A DNA stretch of 64,000 bases, taken from assembly GCA_963701245.1 (NCBI GenBank), contig OY969576.1, positions 1,364,001-1,428,000 of the forward strand, read 5' to 3'. The DNA is from CAWCCP01 sp963701245 (GTDB taxonomy: Bacteria; Patescibacteriota; Saccharimonadia; Saccharimonadales; UBA4665). The position numbers and the translations under genes are program-made. Of this stretch, positions 26,916-36,156 are shown in pieces. Position 1 is the stretch's first letter, and each line of letters opens with the position of its first letter. Under the pieces are notes generated by a model. The model had not been told where the DNA came from. It worked only from the letters and a program-made list of their open reading frames with translations, and searched no databases.

Positions 26916-28250
26916 ATGGTACGAAAACGTCCTTCATATAACGTGCGATCAATAATTGGTCAAGGTTTTGCCGGTATCACGGTGATGTTGGCCACCGCAC
27001 TTGGCCTTAGTACTATTTTGCCTGGCGCCGCCATGGCCAAAAACGATAGAGTACTATATGTGGGCCATAGCACAATCGGCAATAACACAAGTTGTGCATC
27101 ACCTGGTTATACCTCGGTGCAAGCAGCGGTGAACGCAGCCAACTCGAATCAAGTTGTCTATCTTTGCGGCGGTCAATTTGCCGAGCAAGTATTTGTAAAA
27201 AAATCGATTACCATAACAGGTGACGCTTCTTCCGGTTTGACGGCCACAGGGACCACCTTTACAACCAGTGCAGCCAATTTTCCACCACAATTTACGTCTG
27301 ATAATTTATTCGTCCCGCAAGCGCTACTAGTTATCAGTGGTAACAGTACTCGCGCAGCAGTAAACGGTTTAACCTTTTCCGGTCCGATGCCGGGGAATGG
27401 TGGCTGTGCTGAAGATGAATACGGCATACTTGCACTCGGTGGCTCAGTTAACTTGAGCAATGATACAGTCAGCAATATCGCTGACACGAATTCTGCCCTC
27501 TATGGCTGTCAATATGGAGTTGGTATACAAATCGGCCGCTACTACTGGCCAAATGCCAGCTTCAATGCCGATGTCACAGTAGATTTCGCAGCACAGGCAA
27601 TTATTAACCGCGATACAGTTAACGGCTATCAAAAGAATGGTATTACCATTGACGGAACAGGTTCGAGCGCATCGGTGACTAACAGCACTGTTACCGGCGA
27701 AGGAAGGGGTGCACCGTTTGGCACGATTATTGCCCAAAATGGCGTCCAACTTGGACGTGGCGCAACCGGTGTCATTGAAGATAATAATATCTCCAACAAT
27801 AGCTATACCGGAACTGGAGCAGATGCATCATCAGCGGGCATATTAGTATTCGGTGGTGGTGGTGACCCACTGACGACAAACGTCGTAGTGAAACAAAATA
27901 CCCTCATCAATAACGATACCGGTATTTACGTTTCAAACACCAAAAGTGATGGCGTTACTCCGCCATCTAAGGCAACCAATAATGTCGTCGAAGGCAACCG
28001 AATTAGTAACGATGCAGTGACAAACCAAAGTCCTTTTACCGACTACCATGGTACGTTGTTTAACGGCTACCAGGCCGGTATCGATGAACAAGGCAATAGC
28101 GATACCTTGAAAAACAATACTATCTCAGGTACGGGCTACGCACCACAACAAACTCCTCCACAACCATTTGTTCTTCCCATTGATACGGTTTCCTACCCAA
28201 CTATCAATGTTGATCTCAACAATAACAGTTACGATAATCACCACATATAA
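26916..28250 (+). CDS. Secreted parallel beta-helix protein
   Basis: Exported protein of 444 residues. A signal peptide runs to about residue 40, ending LPGAAMA, with an Arg/Lys-rich N-terminus. The rest is a repetitive right-handed beta-helix with Asn-rich turns (for example NGLTFSG, NDTVSNI, NNTISGT), as in pectate-lyase-like and nitrous-oxide-reductase NosD-like folds. Strict catalytic residues cannot be assigned, so it may bind surface polysaccharide rather than cleave it. ATG 26916 has AGGGAGG six bases upstream. A terminator follows. Confidence 0.8.
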   Translation: MVRKRPSYNVRSIIGQGFAGITVMLATALGLSTILPGAAMAKNDRVLYVGHSTIGNNTSCASPGYTSVQAAVNAANSNQVVYLCGGQFAEQVFVKKSITITGDASSGLTATGTTFTTSAANFPPQFTSDNLFVPQALLVISGNSTRAAVNGLTFSGPMPGNGGCAEDEYGILALGGSVNLSNDTVSNIADTNSALYGCQYGVGIQIGRYYWPNASFNADVTVDFAAQAIINRDTVNGYQKNGITIDGTGSSASVTNSTVTGEGRGAPFGTIIAQNGVQLGRGATGVIEDNNISNNSYTGTGADASSAGILVFGGGGDPLTTNVVVKQNTLINNDTGIYVSNTKSDGVTPPSKATNNVVEGNRISNDAVTNQSPFTDYHGTLFNGYQAGIDEQGNSDTLKNNTISGTGYAPQQTPPQPFVLPIDTVSYPTINVDLNNNSYDNHHI

Positions 28251-28256
28251 AAAAGT

Positions 28257-28292
28257 AGCAGAGCTACAACAGAGTAGCTCTGCTTTATTCTT
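28257..28292 (+). terminator. Rho-independent terminator
   Basis: An 11-bp perfect stem, AGCAGAGCTAC with GTAGCTCTGCT, followed by a T-rich tract, a few bases after the beta-helix stop codon. Confidence 0.85.
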
Positions 28293-28304
28293 GAATTTAG
28301 AATA

Positions 28305-28627
28305 TTAGTTGATTGGCTGTAGCTGCCGAATTTCAGCCTGCGCACTACCATAATCCGGCCAGAGCTGTGGGGCGGTTTGCGTGAGGTCCAGTACTGCATC
28401 AATATCTTCCACCTCGACGATCACGTACCCGTTCACGCTGTCTTCTGTGTGTACAAATTTTTCCTCGATATGCTCGTTTGCCAACAAGCCTTCAGGTAAA
28501 AGCGGAGCCCCATCTATAAATTTTCCGTCAGCTTTTAGTTTATTCATCCAAGCCAAGCGATCACTCACACTTGCTGTTTTTTTGCTTCTGGAATGAATCC
28601 GCCCCGAAATAAAATGATGAATTTCAT
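28305..28627 (-). pseudogene. YCII-family protein with a frameshift in a poly-A run
   Basis: ATG 28627, with GGGAG upstream, opens MKFIILFRGGFIPEAKK and then hits TGA. Adding one A to the seven-A run (complement of 28577-28583) joins it to the long frame SDRLAWMNKLKADGKFIDG and yields a typical YCII/DGPF-domain protein of about 108 residues. This is a homopolymer frameshift: sequencing error, decay, or slippage-tolerant expression are all possible. Confidence 0.75.
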
Positions 28628-28755
28628 AGTCACTCCCTTCGAACTTATTTGAGCAACAGTATAAAACGTTTGTGGCTACGTTTTATATAAATAAGGTACA
28701 GAAAATCGCTCAGTACGCCTACTACCGGCTTGTATACTAGTAGAGGAGCAAGTAT

Positions 28756-29196
28756 ATGGCGAATGAAAAAGAACATGATTCAGAAAAGGCTCTCCACAAA
28801 GCCGTTTGGGATTCTAACGATGTATTGGTGAGTGCTTCGACAGTACTTACACCTCGGCCATCAACCCTGACCTTAACACGAATCAAATTGATAGCCGAGC
28901 GAAAGAGTGGCGTTGCAAAGATCGAGGTCATGAGCGTCCAAATCGAGGATGTACTCAACATTGGTGGTTCAATTGGACCATTTTTTGGAACGGTCAAAAT
29001 TGATACCAAATTTACGAAACCGTCGGAGCCATATACACTTGGTCTCTTCCATCGCAAAGATGTCATAAATTTGAAACGAATAATTCAAGGCTACATCATG
29101 GCCTTACAGCAACATATTGATGTGACCCCGCTTCCAACCTTAGAGCTGAGAGACATGCTCTATGATCTAGGGGAAGACGATCATAGTATTCGATAG
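28756..29196 (+). CDS. Hypothetical protein, possible PH-like domain
   Basis: Soluble protein of 146 residues. The middle consists of alternating strands (STLTLTRIKLIAERKSGVAK, then TVKIDTKFT) followed by a helix near FHRKDVINLKRIIQGYIMAL, which looks like a bacterial PH-like domain, but I make this call only from the pattern. GGAGCAAGT lies before the ATG. It stands alone. Confidence 0.5.
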   Translation: MANEKEHDSEKALHKAVWDSNDVLVSASTVLTPRPSTLTLTRIKLIAERKSGVAKIEVMSVQIEDVLNIGGSIGPFFGTVKIDTKFTKPSEPYTLGLFHRKDVINLKRIIQGYIMALQQHIDVTPLPTLELRDMLYDLGEDDHSIR

Positions 29197-29261
29197 TTCA
29201 CTGTCATTCTTTATAAATTCTAGTATGATGCAACTACCAATAACGAGAGGGCACTGGGGCT

Positions 29262-29480
29262 ATGGACGACACGAAAGCTAATTGGCACAAAAGCAAGCAT
29301 CAAACAGTCATAAAAAACGGCGGCTCTAGCAGCGTTTGGTTCTTAGGTTTTGTTGGCTCTCTCTTCTACTTCCTACATGTGCATTCAGGTACAGTCTGGC
29401 TAGTAATCTTAGCTATAGTCAAGTCTTTGGTCTGGCCGGCTATCTTAGTCTACAACCTATATACTTACTTACACCTCTGA
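29262..29480 (+). CDS. Small membrane protein (72 aa)
   Basis: Short protein with a polar N-terminus and two hydrophobic helices (VWFLGFVGSLFYFLHV and TVWLVILAIVKSLVWPAIL). GAGAGGGC lies about ten bases before the ATG. No family recognised beyond its resemblance to small inner-membrane proteins. It precedes pdxS by about 50 bases. Confidence 0.55.
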   Translation: MDDTKANWHKSKHQTVIKNGGSSSVWFLGFVGSLFYFLHVHSGTVWLVILAIVKSLVWPAILVYNLYTYLHL

Positions 29481-29532
29481 ACAATCCTCGCTCTACTCTG
29501 TTGAGAGCTCCAAATAATGGTACACTATACTG

Positions 29533-30417
29533 ATGGTTGAGAGAGCGAGTTTGAAATTAAAGATTGGTTTAGCGGAAATGCTCAAAGGCGGGGTCATTAT
29601 GGACGTCGTGAATGCTGACCAGGCTAAAATTGCAGAAGCTGCAGGTGCGGTGTCAGTGATGGCCCTTGAGCGTGTGCCAGCTGATATCCGAGTTCAAGGT
29701 GGAGTTGCCCGCATGTCAGACCCTCAGATGATCAAAGATATTATGAAAGCGGTCAGTATTCCCGTCATGGCAAAAGTTAGGATTGGCCATATCGCCGAAG
29801 CACAAATACTTGAAGCAATCGGTGTTGACTTTATCGACGAAAGTGAAGTCCTTACACCAGCAGATGACACCAATCACATTTATAAAGCCGATTTTAATGT
29901 ACCCTTTGTGTGCGGAGCGCGAAATTTGGGTGAAGCCCTTCGCAGAATCGGTGAAGGTGCTGCTATGATCAGGACCAAAGGCGAAGCTGGAACCGGAGAT
30001 ATTGTCGAAGCAGTCCGTCATATGAGGACTATTCAACAAGAAATGAAGCGACTTACCACTCTCGATAAACACGAACTAATGGCCGAAAGCAAAAGAATTG
30101 GGGCTCCCTATGAATTGCTAATTATGGTCTCTGAAACGGGCACCTTACCAGTACCGAATTTTGCCGCAGGCGGTATTGCAACTCCAGCTGATGCTTCTCT
30201 CATGATGCAACTTGGGGCAGAAGCACTGTTTGTAGGAAGTGGCATTTTTAAATCCGGCGATCCGGCAAAACGAGCCAAAGCAATCGTGCAAGCAGCAACC
30301 CACTATGACGATGCCGAACTGTTAGCTAAAATTTCCAGCGACCTCGGTGAACCGATGGTCGGTATCAATACCCAAGACCTAGAAGATAAAGAGCAACTAC
30401 AAAAGCGAGGATGGTAG
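29533..30417 (+). CDS. pdxS: Pyridoxal 5'-phosphate synthase, PdxS subunit
   Basis: Makes PLP from ribose 5-phosphate, glyceraldehyde 3-phosphate and ammonia delivered by PdxT. The 294-residue protein has the TIM-barrel landmarks: MDVVNADQA, VMAKVRIGH with the catalytic Lys, and NFAAGGIATPADA. TACACT, preceded by TGG, ends six bases before the ATG. It overlaps pdxT by seven bases; the two form a 12+12 complex in known systems. PLP would serve GlyA and the SerC-like enzyme encoded in this window. Confidence 0.97.
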   Translation: MVERASLKLKIGLAEMLKGGVIMDVVNADQAKIAEAAGAVSVMALERVPADIRVQGGVARMSDPQMIKDIMKAVSIPVMAKVRIGHIAEAQILEAIGVDFIDESEVLTPADDTNHIYKADFNVPFVCGARNLGEALRRIGEGAAMIRTKGEAGTGDIVEAVRHMRTIQQEMKRLTTLDKHELMAESKRIGAPYELLIMVSETGTLPVPNFAAGGIATPADASLMMQLGAEALFVGSGIFKSGDPAKRAKAIVQAATHYDDAELLAKISSDLGEPMVGINTQDLEDKEQLQKRGW

Positions 30418-30992
30418 CTCAAAAACGCATCGGCATTCTTGCTTTACAGGGCGATGTCAGCTTACATGAACGAAGTTTATCTGGCTACGCGATCAAGCCG
30501 ATAAAAGTGAAAACTCCGGATGATTTACCGCGTATTGATGGCTTGATAATTCCCGGTGGCGAAAGTACTGCCCTTCTCAAACTAGCTACGCCAATTGGCT
30601 TACTTGCAGCAATCACTGATTTTGCTCAACATGGCGGAAGTATTTTCGGTACCTGTGCTGGCGCAATCCTGTTAGCTCGGCGTGTAACCAACCCACCACA
30701 ATCCAGCCTTGGTTTACTTGCTATAACCATTGAACGTAATGGCTATGGGCGCCAACTTGATAGTACAGAGACTAATGGTCAAGGTAGCCGAGCACTTGGT
30801 GTCTCAACACTTCCGATGACTTTTATACGGGCACCTCGTATTACCGATACCGGAACGTCTGTATCAGTGCTGGCGCGCTATCAACAAGAACCGGTTCTGG
30901 TTCGCCAGGGCAAGATACTAGCCGCCACATTCCATCCCGAACTTACCAACTCGACAGTCGTGTATGACTATTGGTTGGGCATGTTTGAATAA
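30411..30992 (+). CDS. pdxT: Pyridoxal 5'-phosphate synthase, glutaminase subunit PdxT
   Basis: Glutamine amidotransferase that feeds ammonia to PdxS. It has PGGEST, the nucleophile in FGTCAGAILL, and the His-Glu pair in HPELT near the C-terminus. The ATG is inside the last codons of pdxS. At 193 residues the length is normal. Confidence 0.97.
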   Translation: MVAQKRIGILALQGDVSLHERSLSGYAIKPIKVKTPDDLPRIDGLIIPGGESTALLKLATPIGLLAAITDFAQHGGSIFGTCAGAILLARRVTNPPQSSLGLLAITIERNGYGRQLDSTETNGQGSRALGVSTLPMTFIRAPRITDTGTSVSVLARYQQEPVLVRQGKILAATFHPELTNSTVVYDYWLGMFE

Positions 30993-31042
30993 CACTCGCT
31001 GCTCGTGCTTGCTTTTCAAGGGATTCCTATTACCATAAGTGC

Positions 31043-31510
31043 ATGGCAACAGAATTGGTATCAAATGATAAGCTGACTTTTATTGAAGCCACGACGACCG
31101 ACCCTAACGCGCATGGTCTACAACTCCTGATGGCATTTCAATTAGCAAATATGGGCCTAGTTGCAGGACTCACTCGTAGCGACGGCCTAATGGCCACCAG
31201 TCGGCTCATGGATCTATCTGCGACACTTGGAAGACAAATCACCACCCGTGTAAGTCACGATCCTGATAGTTGGTTATCCGATACCAGAGAGTGGACTGAC
31301 ATCACCCCGGAAAGATTTCTGGAAATTGAAAGCAATGTCGCGGGTAAAATCGCATTTTTTGTGACCGCTATAGAAGCAACTTACTTGCAGCAAACTAAGA
31401 GATTTGACGATCAATTGCATGTAGTACCGCGAATTCAGCCTAGCCATACTACACCGGATGGCTTTCTGATACCGTATCCACTTTCGAACGAGGCACGAGC
31501 AGAATTATAA
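31043..31510 (+). CDS. Hypothetical protein (155 aa)
   Basis: Soluble, mostly helical protein of unknown family, starting MATELVSNDKLTFIEATTT. TACCAT lies six bases before the ATG, in line with leaderless expression. It follows pdxT by about 50 bases but has its own apparent promoter. Nothing links it to vitamin B6. Confidence 0.5.
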   Translation: MATELVSNDKLTFIEATTTDPNAHGLQLLMAFQLANMGLVAGLTRSDGLMATSRLMDLSATLGRQITTRVSHDPDSWLSDTREWTDITPERFLEIESNVAGKIAFFVTAIEATYLQQTKRFDDQLHVVPRIQPSHTTPDGFLIPYPLSNEARAEL

Positions 31511-31530
31511 ACCAGTGGATGCCTAAAAAG

Positions 31531-32448
31531 TTAGGCCGTCTCTAGCCGGCTCAAACGACTGACGCCCTTGGCGATAATAAAAAAGGCGATCGCAATAAGA
31601 ATTAAGACACCGTAAAGGATCAGTAGCATAAATGGCGTTGGTATATGCACCAAACTAGCTGCGATTGAAGTCACATACTGCATCACAATGGAGGCCAAAA
31701 TCTCAATCGATAGGCCGATCGATAATAATTTGAGGCTGCGGCGATAGACAATTCCCTTGACCACTTTCTGATAAATATATATTTCGTAGACCGCGATTAA
31801 ACCAATTGACCACATAAACAAATAGGGCACAATAATTGTTACGATACGAATTGGTGAGGTGACATCATAATCGGTTGTGATGAGCCAGTCCGATGGCGTC
31901 AGTTTGTTGGTGGTCGTATACGTTGCATAACAGTAGGTCGCCGCAATAAGGCAAAAAGCCAGCACTAGAAAATATATCATTCGGAGTGAAATCTTCGCTT
32001 TTATCATGGCTACCAGGCCTTGGGCAGCCTGGCTAACATAGATATATGATACGAGCGGTATCAGGATACAAATATAGGTGATGATCAGGTTCGTCACATG
32101 GGTCAGATTCGGTTGGCGATAGGCTAGATAGTTCAGCAATATTTTCACAAGCGAACGAATTGGCAAGTAGACGGCAAGAATCATGACGCCGGTTGAAAGT
32201 CTTAAAAAGACTTTACCATCACGATATTGTTTAATACTGTTCCCATATGCCCTGAGCCGCCATGATCCATATAACGCAAACAACCACACAATGATGAGTG
32301 AAATGGCCAAACTTAATGCCATAACTCGAGCTTCACTCCGACTTAGGTGACGATTTACAATGGTAGCTGGATCAGTCGGGTATATCCAAGACATGAATAA
32401 ATACAGTACTATCAGGGGCGCATACACGAAGAGCAAAATCCGTCTCAC
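31531..32448 (-). CDS. Seven-helix membrane protein, hypothetical
   Basis: Integral membrane protein of 305 residues with about seven hydrophobic segments and short, basic loops; ends with a positively charged tail. No transporter or enzyme motif recognised. The GTG start at 32448 has GGAGTGATG upstream. Convergent with the preceding hypothetical gene. Confidence 0.55.
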   Translation of the reverse strand: MRRILLFVYAPLIVLYLFMSWIYPTDPATIVNRHLSRSEARVMALSLAISLIIVWLFALYGSWRLRAYGNSIKQYRDGKVFLRLSTGVMILAVYLPIRSLVKILLNYLAYRQPNLTHVTNLIITYICILIPLVSYIYVSQAAQGLVAMIKAKISLRMIYFLVLAFCLIAATYCYATYTTTNKLTPSDWLITTDYDVTSPIRIVTIIVPYLFMWSIGLIAVYEIYIYQKVVKGIVYRRSLKLLSIGLSIEILASIVMQYVTSIAASLVHIPTPFMLLILYGVLILIAIAFFIIAKGVSRLSRLETA

Positions 32449-32552
32449 TACATCACTCCAGTCACCCTATCATCATATACCCGCTGAAGTGAGTTTCCGT
32501 AATGAAACGCACCAACTTTTTAATTTAAAGTTGGCGGCAAGCTGCATGACCG

Positions 32553-32780
32553 CTACGACTGACCACTTTTATTCTTTTGTCCATCAAGACCATCTTTCAA
32601 TGCCAATGCTCCGATACCCAACATGACTAAACCGATCAATTCTATGATGGTACTTCCAGAATGAGAGCCAAGCGCCAGGCAGCCAAACCCCAGAGCTAAC
32701 GCTAAAATACCTGAACAAATCCGAAAAAGAGTATCGATTGGCTTATGGCTTGGTCGACGATGGCCTGCGGGTTGACTCAT
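32553..32780 (-). CDS. Small membrane protein (75 aa)
   Basis: Two hydrophobic helices (SGILALALGFGCLALG and IELIGLVMLGIGALALKDGL) between a basic N-terminus and C-terminus. Its ATG overlaps the stop of the upstream alpha/beta hydrolase gene by four bases, so the pair is an operon with coupled translation. Confidence 0.65.
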   Translation of the reverse strand: MSQPAGHRRPSHKPIDTLFRICSGILALALGFGCLALGSHSGSTIIELIGLVMLGIGALALKDGLDGQKNKSGQS

Positions 32781-33571
32781 CGATAGAACTTCTTTATGAG
32801 CGGTGCCACGATTGTGATATCTACGTTATGACGTTGCCCCTCGAGTACTTCATGTTGGGCTTTGGGTATGGCGCTAGTGAGTGCTTCGGCAGTCGCTCGC
32901 ATAAACGGCATAGATTTGATACTACCTCCGCCCTCCATCACTAACACGGGTATGCGCAGCTGACTAAATCTTTTCTTAGGAACGGTTCTGTCTTTACCAA
33001 GTACGACCGCATCATACAGTAAGGTCGGCGCTACTGCTTCAAAAGTGCGCCAGAATGGCAATGTCTGCATATTGGAAATCATGTCGTCTGGAGTCCCCAC
33101 AAATTGCATAAATATCCGGACGGCTTCATCTCGCTTCCCGGCTTTTAACGCTTCTTTAAGCTTAGAGCAATAGGTTTGCCAAGCGCTTACTCCGGCTTGG
33201 CTATCATCATAGGGAATTTCGTATACCGCAGCTTTGACGACTTTCTCAGGTAAGGCATAAGCCGCTTCTAGCGCTAAGGCACCACCGGACGACACGCCAT
33301 AGAGTCGAGCAGTATCTCCAGCCTGAGTAATCAAGGCCTCAATATCCTCAACTTCTCGGGCCAGTGTATATGGTTTAGTATCACCACTCACACCTCTGCC
33401 CCGTCGATCATAACTATACACAGTAAAGTCCTCGTCTATGAGCTTCGCGAGTTCAAGCGACGATCCAAACGCCCGAAATCCCATGGCCCCGTCAATAAGA
33501 ATGATAGCCGGACCTTGGCCGGATGTAGTATAGGCGATTTCAGTCCCATCCTTTGACGTCACCTGCGGCAT
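32777..33571 (-). CDS. Alpha/beta hydrolase
   Basis: Hydrolase of 264 residues. GVSSGGALAL carries the nucleophile Ser, EGQRHNV the catalytic His, and SYDRRGRGVSGD the typical strand-3 turn. AAGGGAG sits before the ATG. Similar proteins are annotated as haloperoxidases or lactonases without proof. Operon with the following small membrane protein gene. Confidence 0.85.
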   Translation of the reverse strand: MPQVTSKDGTEIAYTTSGQGPAIILIDGAMGFRAFGSSLELAKLIDEDFTVYSYDRRGRGVSGDTKPYTLAREVEDIEALITQAGDTARLYGVSSGGALALEAAYALPEKVVKAAVYEIPYDDSQAGVSAWQTYCSKLKEALKAGKRDEAVRIFMQFVGTPDDMISNMQTLPFWRTFEAVAPTLLYDAVVLGKDRTVPKKRFSQLRIPVLVMEGGGSIKSMPFMRATAEALTSAIPKAQHEVLEGQRHNVDITIVAPLIKKFYR

Positions 33572-33683
33572 CGTTTTTCTCCCTTATCCATAGAGCCATG
33601 ATAGCTTTTTTATAACTTCGAGAGCAAACCTAAAAAAACCAGACAGTACATTTCAGGAAAAAGATGTAGCGACGTAAGATTAT

Positions 33684-34430
33684 CTATGTGTATCGAGCCG
33701 TGCTCCAGGTGGTGTCAATCCAAGAGATCTCGCTAACTTGGTATGATGCCCCATAGTTGTCATGGACTCTAAGCAGCAAGATTGAAAAAATGAAGACTGC
33801 CACCAGAAATAAACGAACGTAATTTCGATAAACAAAGGGATGGAAGACTGGGTATATCAGTGTAAAGATTGCAAAGAAAATATAGTAGCGGGCAATTCGA
33901 ACGACAACGGCAACAAATAAAAATGCCAAAATAAAAAAATGGTAGTGAGGTGCAACAAAGGTGAAAACTTTGTACGGTACGCCGGAAAATGGTTGATAGA
34001 AAAGTGCCAATAAGCCATGTTGTCGATACCAGATCTCAGTTTGCGCTACCATTTTTGGTTGGATATAAGGAAGGTGGTGGAGCAAACGAAGGGGCACATC
34101 GAGTATAAAGGCTAGTACTGTGCCGGCTACAGTGCCATAAATATCAAAAAGGAGTAGTTCTTTTTTTCGACGAATTCTCATGAATAGTATAAGTAGAAGA
34201 AGAAATTCCGGTATCACAAACCAAATGAGAGCCTCACCAAATGCCCAGCAAAATACCAACCAGTTAGCCTGTTTGCTGGCAAAAAAATCTTCAATCTGGT
34301 GAGTACTGTTTTTGATGGCAAACTGTACGTGGTGTTGTTTCAGGTACGTAAAATAAAAAGGTGCCATGAAAAGTAAAATCGCGAGTAGTATGAAAACGTA
34401 ATTCGCGATTATGAGACCTACTTGATACAT
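33684..34430 (-). CDS. DedA/VTT-like membrane protein
   Basis: Membrane protein of 248 residues with about six helices. GEALIWFVIPEFLLLL, then DIYGTVAGTVLAF, then FYQPFSGVPYKVFTFVAPH and FLFVAVVVRIARYYIFFAIF give the order of elements seen in DedA/YqaA-type proteins (glycine-rich re-entrant helix, Arg near the C-terminal helix). Known members move lipids or act in envelope homeostasis. The family call is moderate. Confidence 0.55.
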   Translation of the reverse strand: MYQVGLIIANYVFILLAILLFMAPFYFTYLKQHHVQFAIKNSTHQIEDFFASKQANWLVFCWAFGEALIWFVIPEFLLLLILFMRIRRKKELLLFDIYGTVAGTVLAFILDVPLRLLHHLPYIQPKMVAQTEIWYRQHGLLALFYQPFSGVPYKVFTFVAPHYHFFILAFLFVAVVVRIARYYIFFAIFTLIYPVFHPFVYRNYVRLFLVAVFIFSILLLRVHDNYGASYQVSEISWIDTTWSTARYT

Positions 34431-34446
34431 TTTAAAAAACTAATTA

Positions 34447-34878
34447 TTAAATGCCCGAGCTACCCAAGACAATCAATGCAATTATGATAAAGCTAGCATA
34501 CGCCATAATACAAAAACCTATGGTTCCGATAATTATTAAGAAAACTCTGAAGTATGGATTCATTTTCTTTTTCTGTTCAGGGTATACCGCTACTTGACCT
34601 ACAGGTTGCCACACTGGCATCGGTGCTCTGTTTGACGCTAAGACGTCCTTCAGAAAATAAATACCAGCCGCAATACAGAAAAAAGCTAACGGTATATACA
34701 ATACGCTGGGCAAATGAAAGGTATATCCGACGATTAATAACGTAAAGAAGACTGCAGCAGCATAATTAGTCTTGGTGGGCTTAAGAGACTCGGGTCGCGC
34801 ATAGGGGGTAGCGGGTGGCTTCTGCTCCGTAACCGGCTGCGGTTGTATGGACACGTTGTTTGTACTATCTTCCGGCAT
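34447..34878 (-). CDS. Membrane protein with Pro-rich N-terminus, hypothetical
   Basis: Protein of 143 residues: a Pro/Gln/Thr-rich cytosolic stretch of about 38 residues, two helices, a short loop (residues about 83-105), and one or two more helices. Its ATG lies 14 bases inside the upstream membrane-protein gene (34865-35533), indicating an operon. Function unknown. Confidence 0.55.
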   Translation of the reverse strand: MPEDSTNNVSIQPQPVTEQKPPATPYARPESLKPTKTNYAAAVFFTLLIVGYTFHLPSVLYIPLAFFCIAAGIYFLKDVLASNRAPMPVWQPVGQVAVYPEQKKKMNPYFRVFLIIIGTIGFCIMAYASFIIIALIVLGSSGI

Positions 34879-35533
34879 GTTTTACCTTTACACTTTTTAC
34901 ATTCAAGGCCAACAGATGAGACAGTAAGAGCAAGACTACTGATGCCGCAAAGGCAATAAAAGATTCTATGATAATGACCCGGCGCTGCGCTTGAATAAAT
35001 AGAGCCGCAGTCACGATTGTGAGCGCGTAGGCACTTAGGTATATCGGATAAAAGCGTTGCAGGTTTTTTCTGGTTGTGACCGTTTGGGCAGCTTTCATGC
35101 ACGCCGGTAGCCAGCCGACAACGGCAACTGAAATTAAGATGGCAATCGGATGCTGGATATTGAAGTAGAGAATACCATTTAAGAAGAATGGGTCTGGATA
35201 ATAATATTTGATACGGATATACATGACCATTAATGTGACTGCCGCAGCCGCCAGTACCATGATACGTTGCCAGTGCTTCGGCACAAGAATAAGTAGAGAT
35301 GCGGTTGTGGCAGCAAAGATTAAGACATCGCCAATAAGCACACTATGAGCGAGTGAGCTCTGAGCATTTGCCAAGCTCAAGAAGCCCCACATAAGAAACG
35401 CCAAGCCAATCAAGAGATACGCAAACCCGAAAGGTCGTAGAGTTGGGTCGTCTTTTTTGACTAATCTATCGAACGTGTAAGCAAATAAAAATAGTATGAG
35501 TGCGGTTAATAGAAATCCAAGTGACCCAAGCAT
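34865..35533 (-). CDS. Seven-helix membrane protein, hypothetical
   Basis: Protein of 222 residues with about seven hydrophobic segments. Loop features such as KKDDPTLRPFGFAYLLIG and YPDPFFLNGILYFNIQHP recall 7TM sensor-like domains, but no family is assigned. AAGGATAGG precedes the ATG. First gene of a two-gene operon. Confidence 0.55.
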   Translation of the reverse strand: MLGSLGFLLTALILFLFAYTFDRLVKKDDPTLRPFGFAYLLIGLAFLMWGFLSLANAQSSLAHSVLIGDVLIFAATTASLLILVPKHWQRIMVLAAAAVTLMVMYIRIKYYYPDPFFLNGILYFNIQHPIAILISVAVVGWLPACMKAAQTVTTRKNLQRFYPIYLSAYALTIVTAALFIQAQRRVIIIESFIAFAASVVLLLLSHLLALNVKSVKVKHAGR

Positions 35534-35589
35534 ACCTATCCTTATCTATAGTGTAGTACTGGAAGAAGTTTAGCATATACTAAATGCTA

Positions 35590-36156
35590 ATGGGTATAGT
35601 GGATATGTTTGGCGAACTGACCGTTTTAGCCTACCTGCTTGGCTCAATTCCGTTCGGAAAAATTGTTGGCTGGCGAAATGGTATCGACATCCAAAAACAC
35701 GGTAGTGGAAACATTGGCTTTATGAATGTTCGCCGAATACTCGGTTGGAAACCAGGACTAATTGTATTAACTGGTGACGTCTTAAAAGGCTTTGTGCCGG
35801 TGTTATTGGCTACTAAGTATTTGCCGCAAAATGAAGTATTTATTGTTGGTATTGCGGCTGTTGTTGGTCATGTCTTTCCAATATGGCTGAAAGGCAAAGG
35901 TGGCAAAGGTATTGCTACTGGACTTGGTGTGACGATAGCACTTAATCCACTACTGGGGATAATTGGCGGCGTATTATATCTGATCGCCCTTGCCTACTTT
36001 AAGAAATCAGGACCATCATCTGTCTCAGCAGCTTGGTCACTGCCGATTATTTGCCTTGCCTACTGGCCGTCATTTGCTTGGCTGTATGCGGTACTGGCTC
36101 TGTTAGTGAGCTATACGCATCGCAAGAATCTGGCTCAACAATTTCTAAAAGTATGA
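35590..36156 (+). CDS. plsY: Glycerol-3-phosphate acyltransferase PlsY
   Basis: Transfers an acyl group from acyl-phosphate to glycerol 3-phosphate, the first step of phospholipid synthesis. Visible motifs: GSIPFGKIVG, HGSGNIGFMNVRR and GHVFPIWLKGKGGKGIAT, the three cytosolic loops that bind substrate. There are about five helices. ATG 35590 is eight bases after TATACT; the in-frame ATG 35584 is too close to the -10. The stop overlaps the cdsA start (ATGA), so they form a phospholipid operon. Confidence 0.95.
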   Translation: MGIVDMFGELTVLAYLLGSIPFGKIVGWRNGIDIQKHGSGNIGFMNVRRILGWKPGLIVLTGDVLKGFVPVLLATKYLPQNEVFIVGIAAVVGHVFPIWLKGKGGKGIATGLGVTIALNPLLGIIGGVLYLIALAYFKKSGPSSVSAAWSLPIICLAYWPSFAWLYAVLALLVSYTHRKNLAQQFLKV

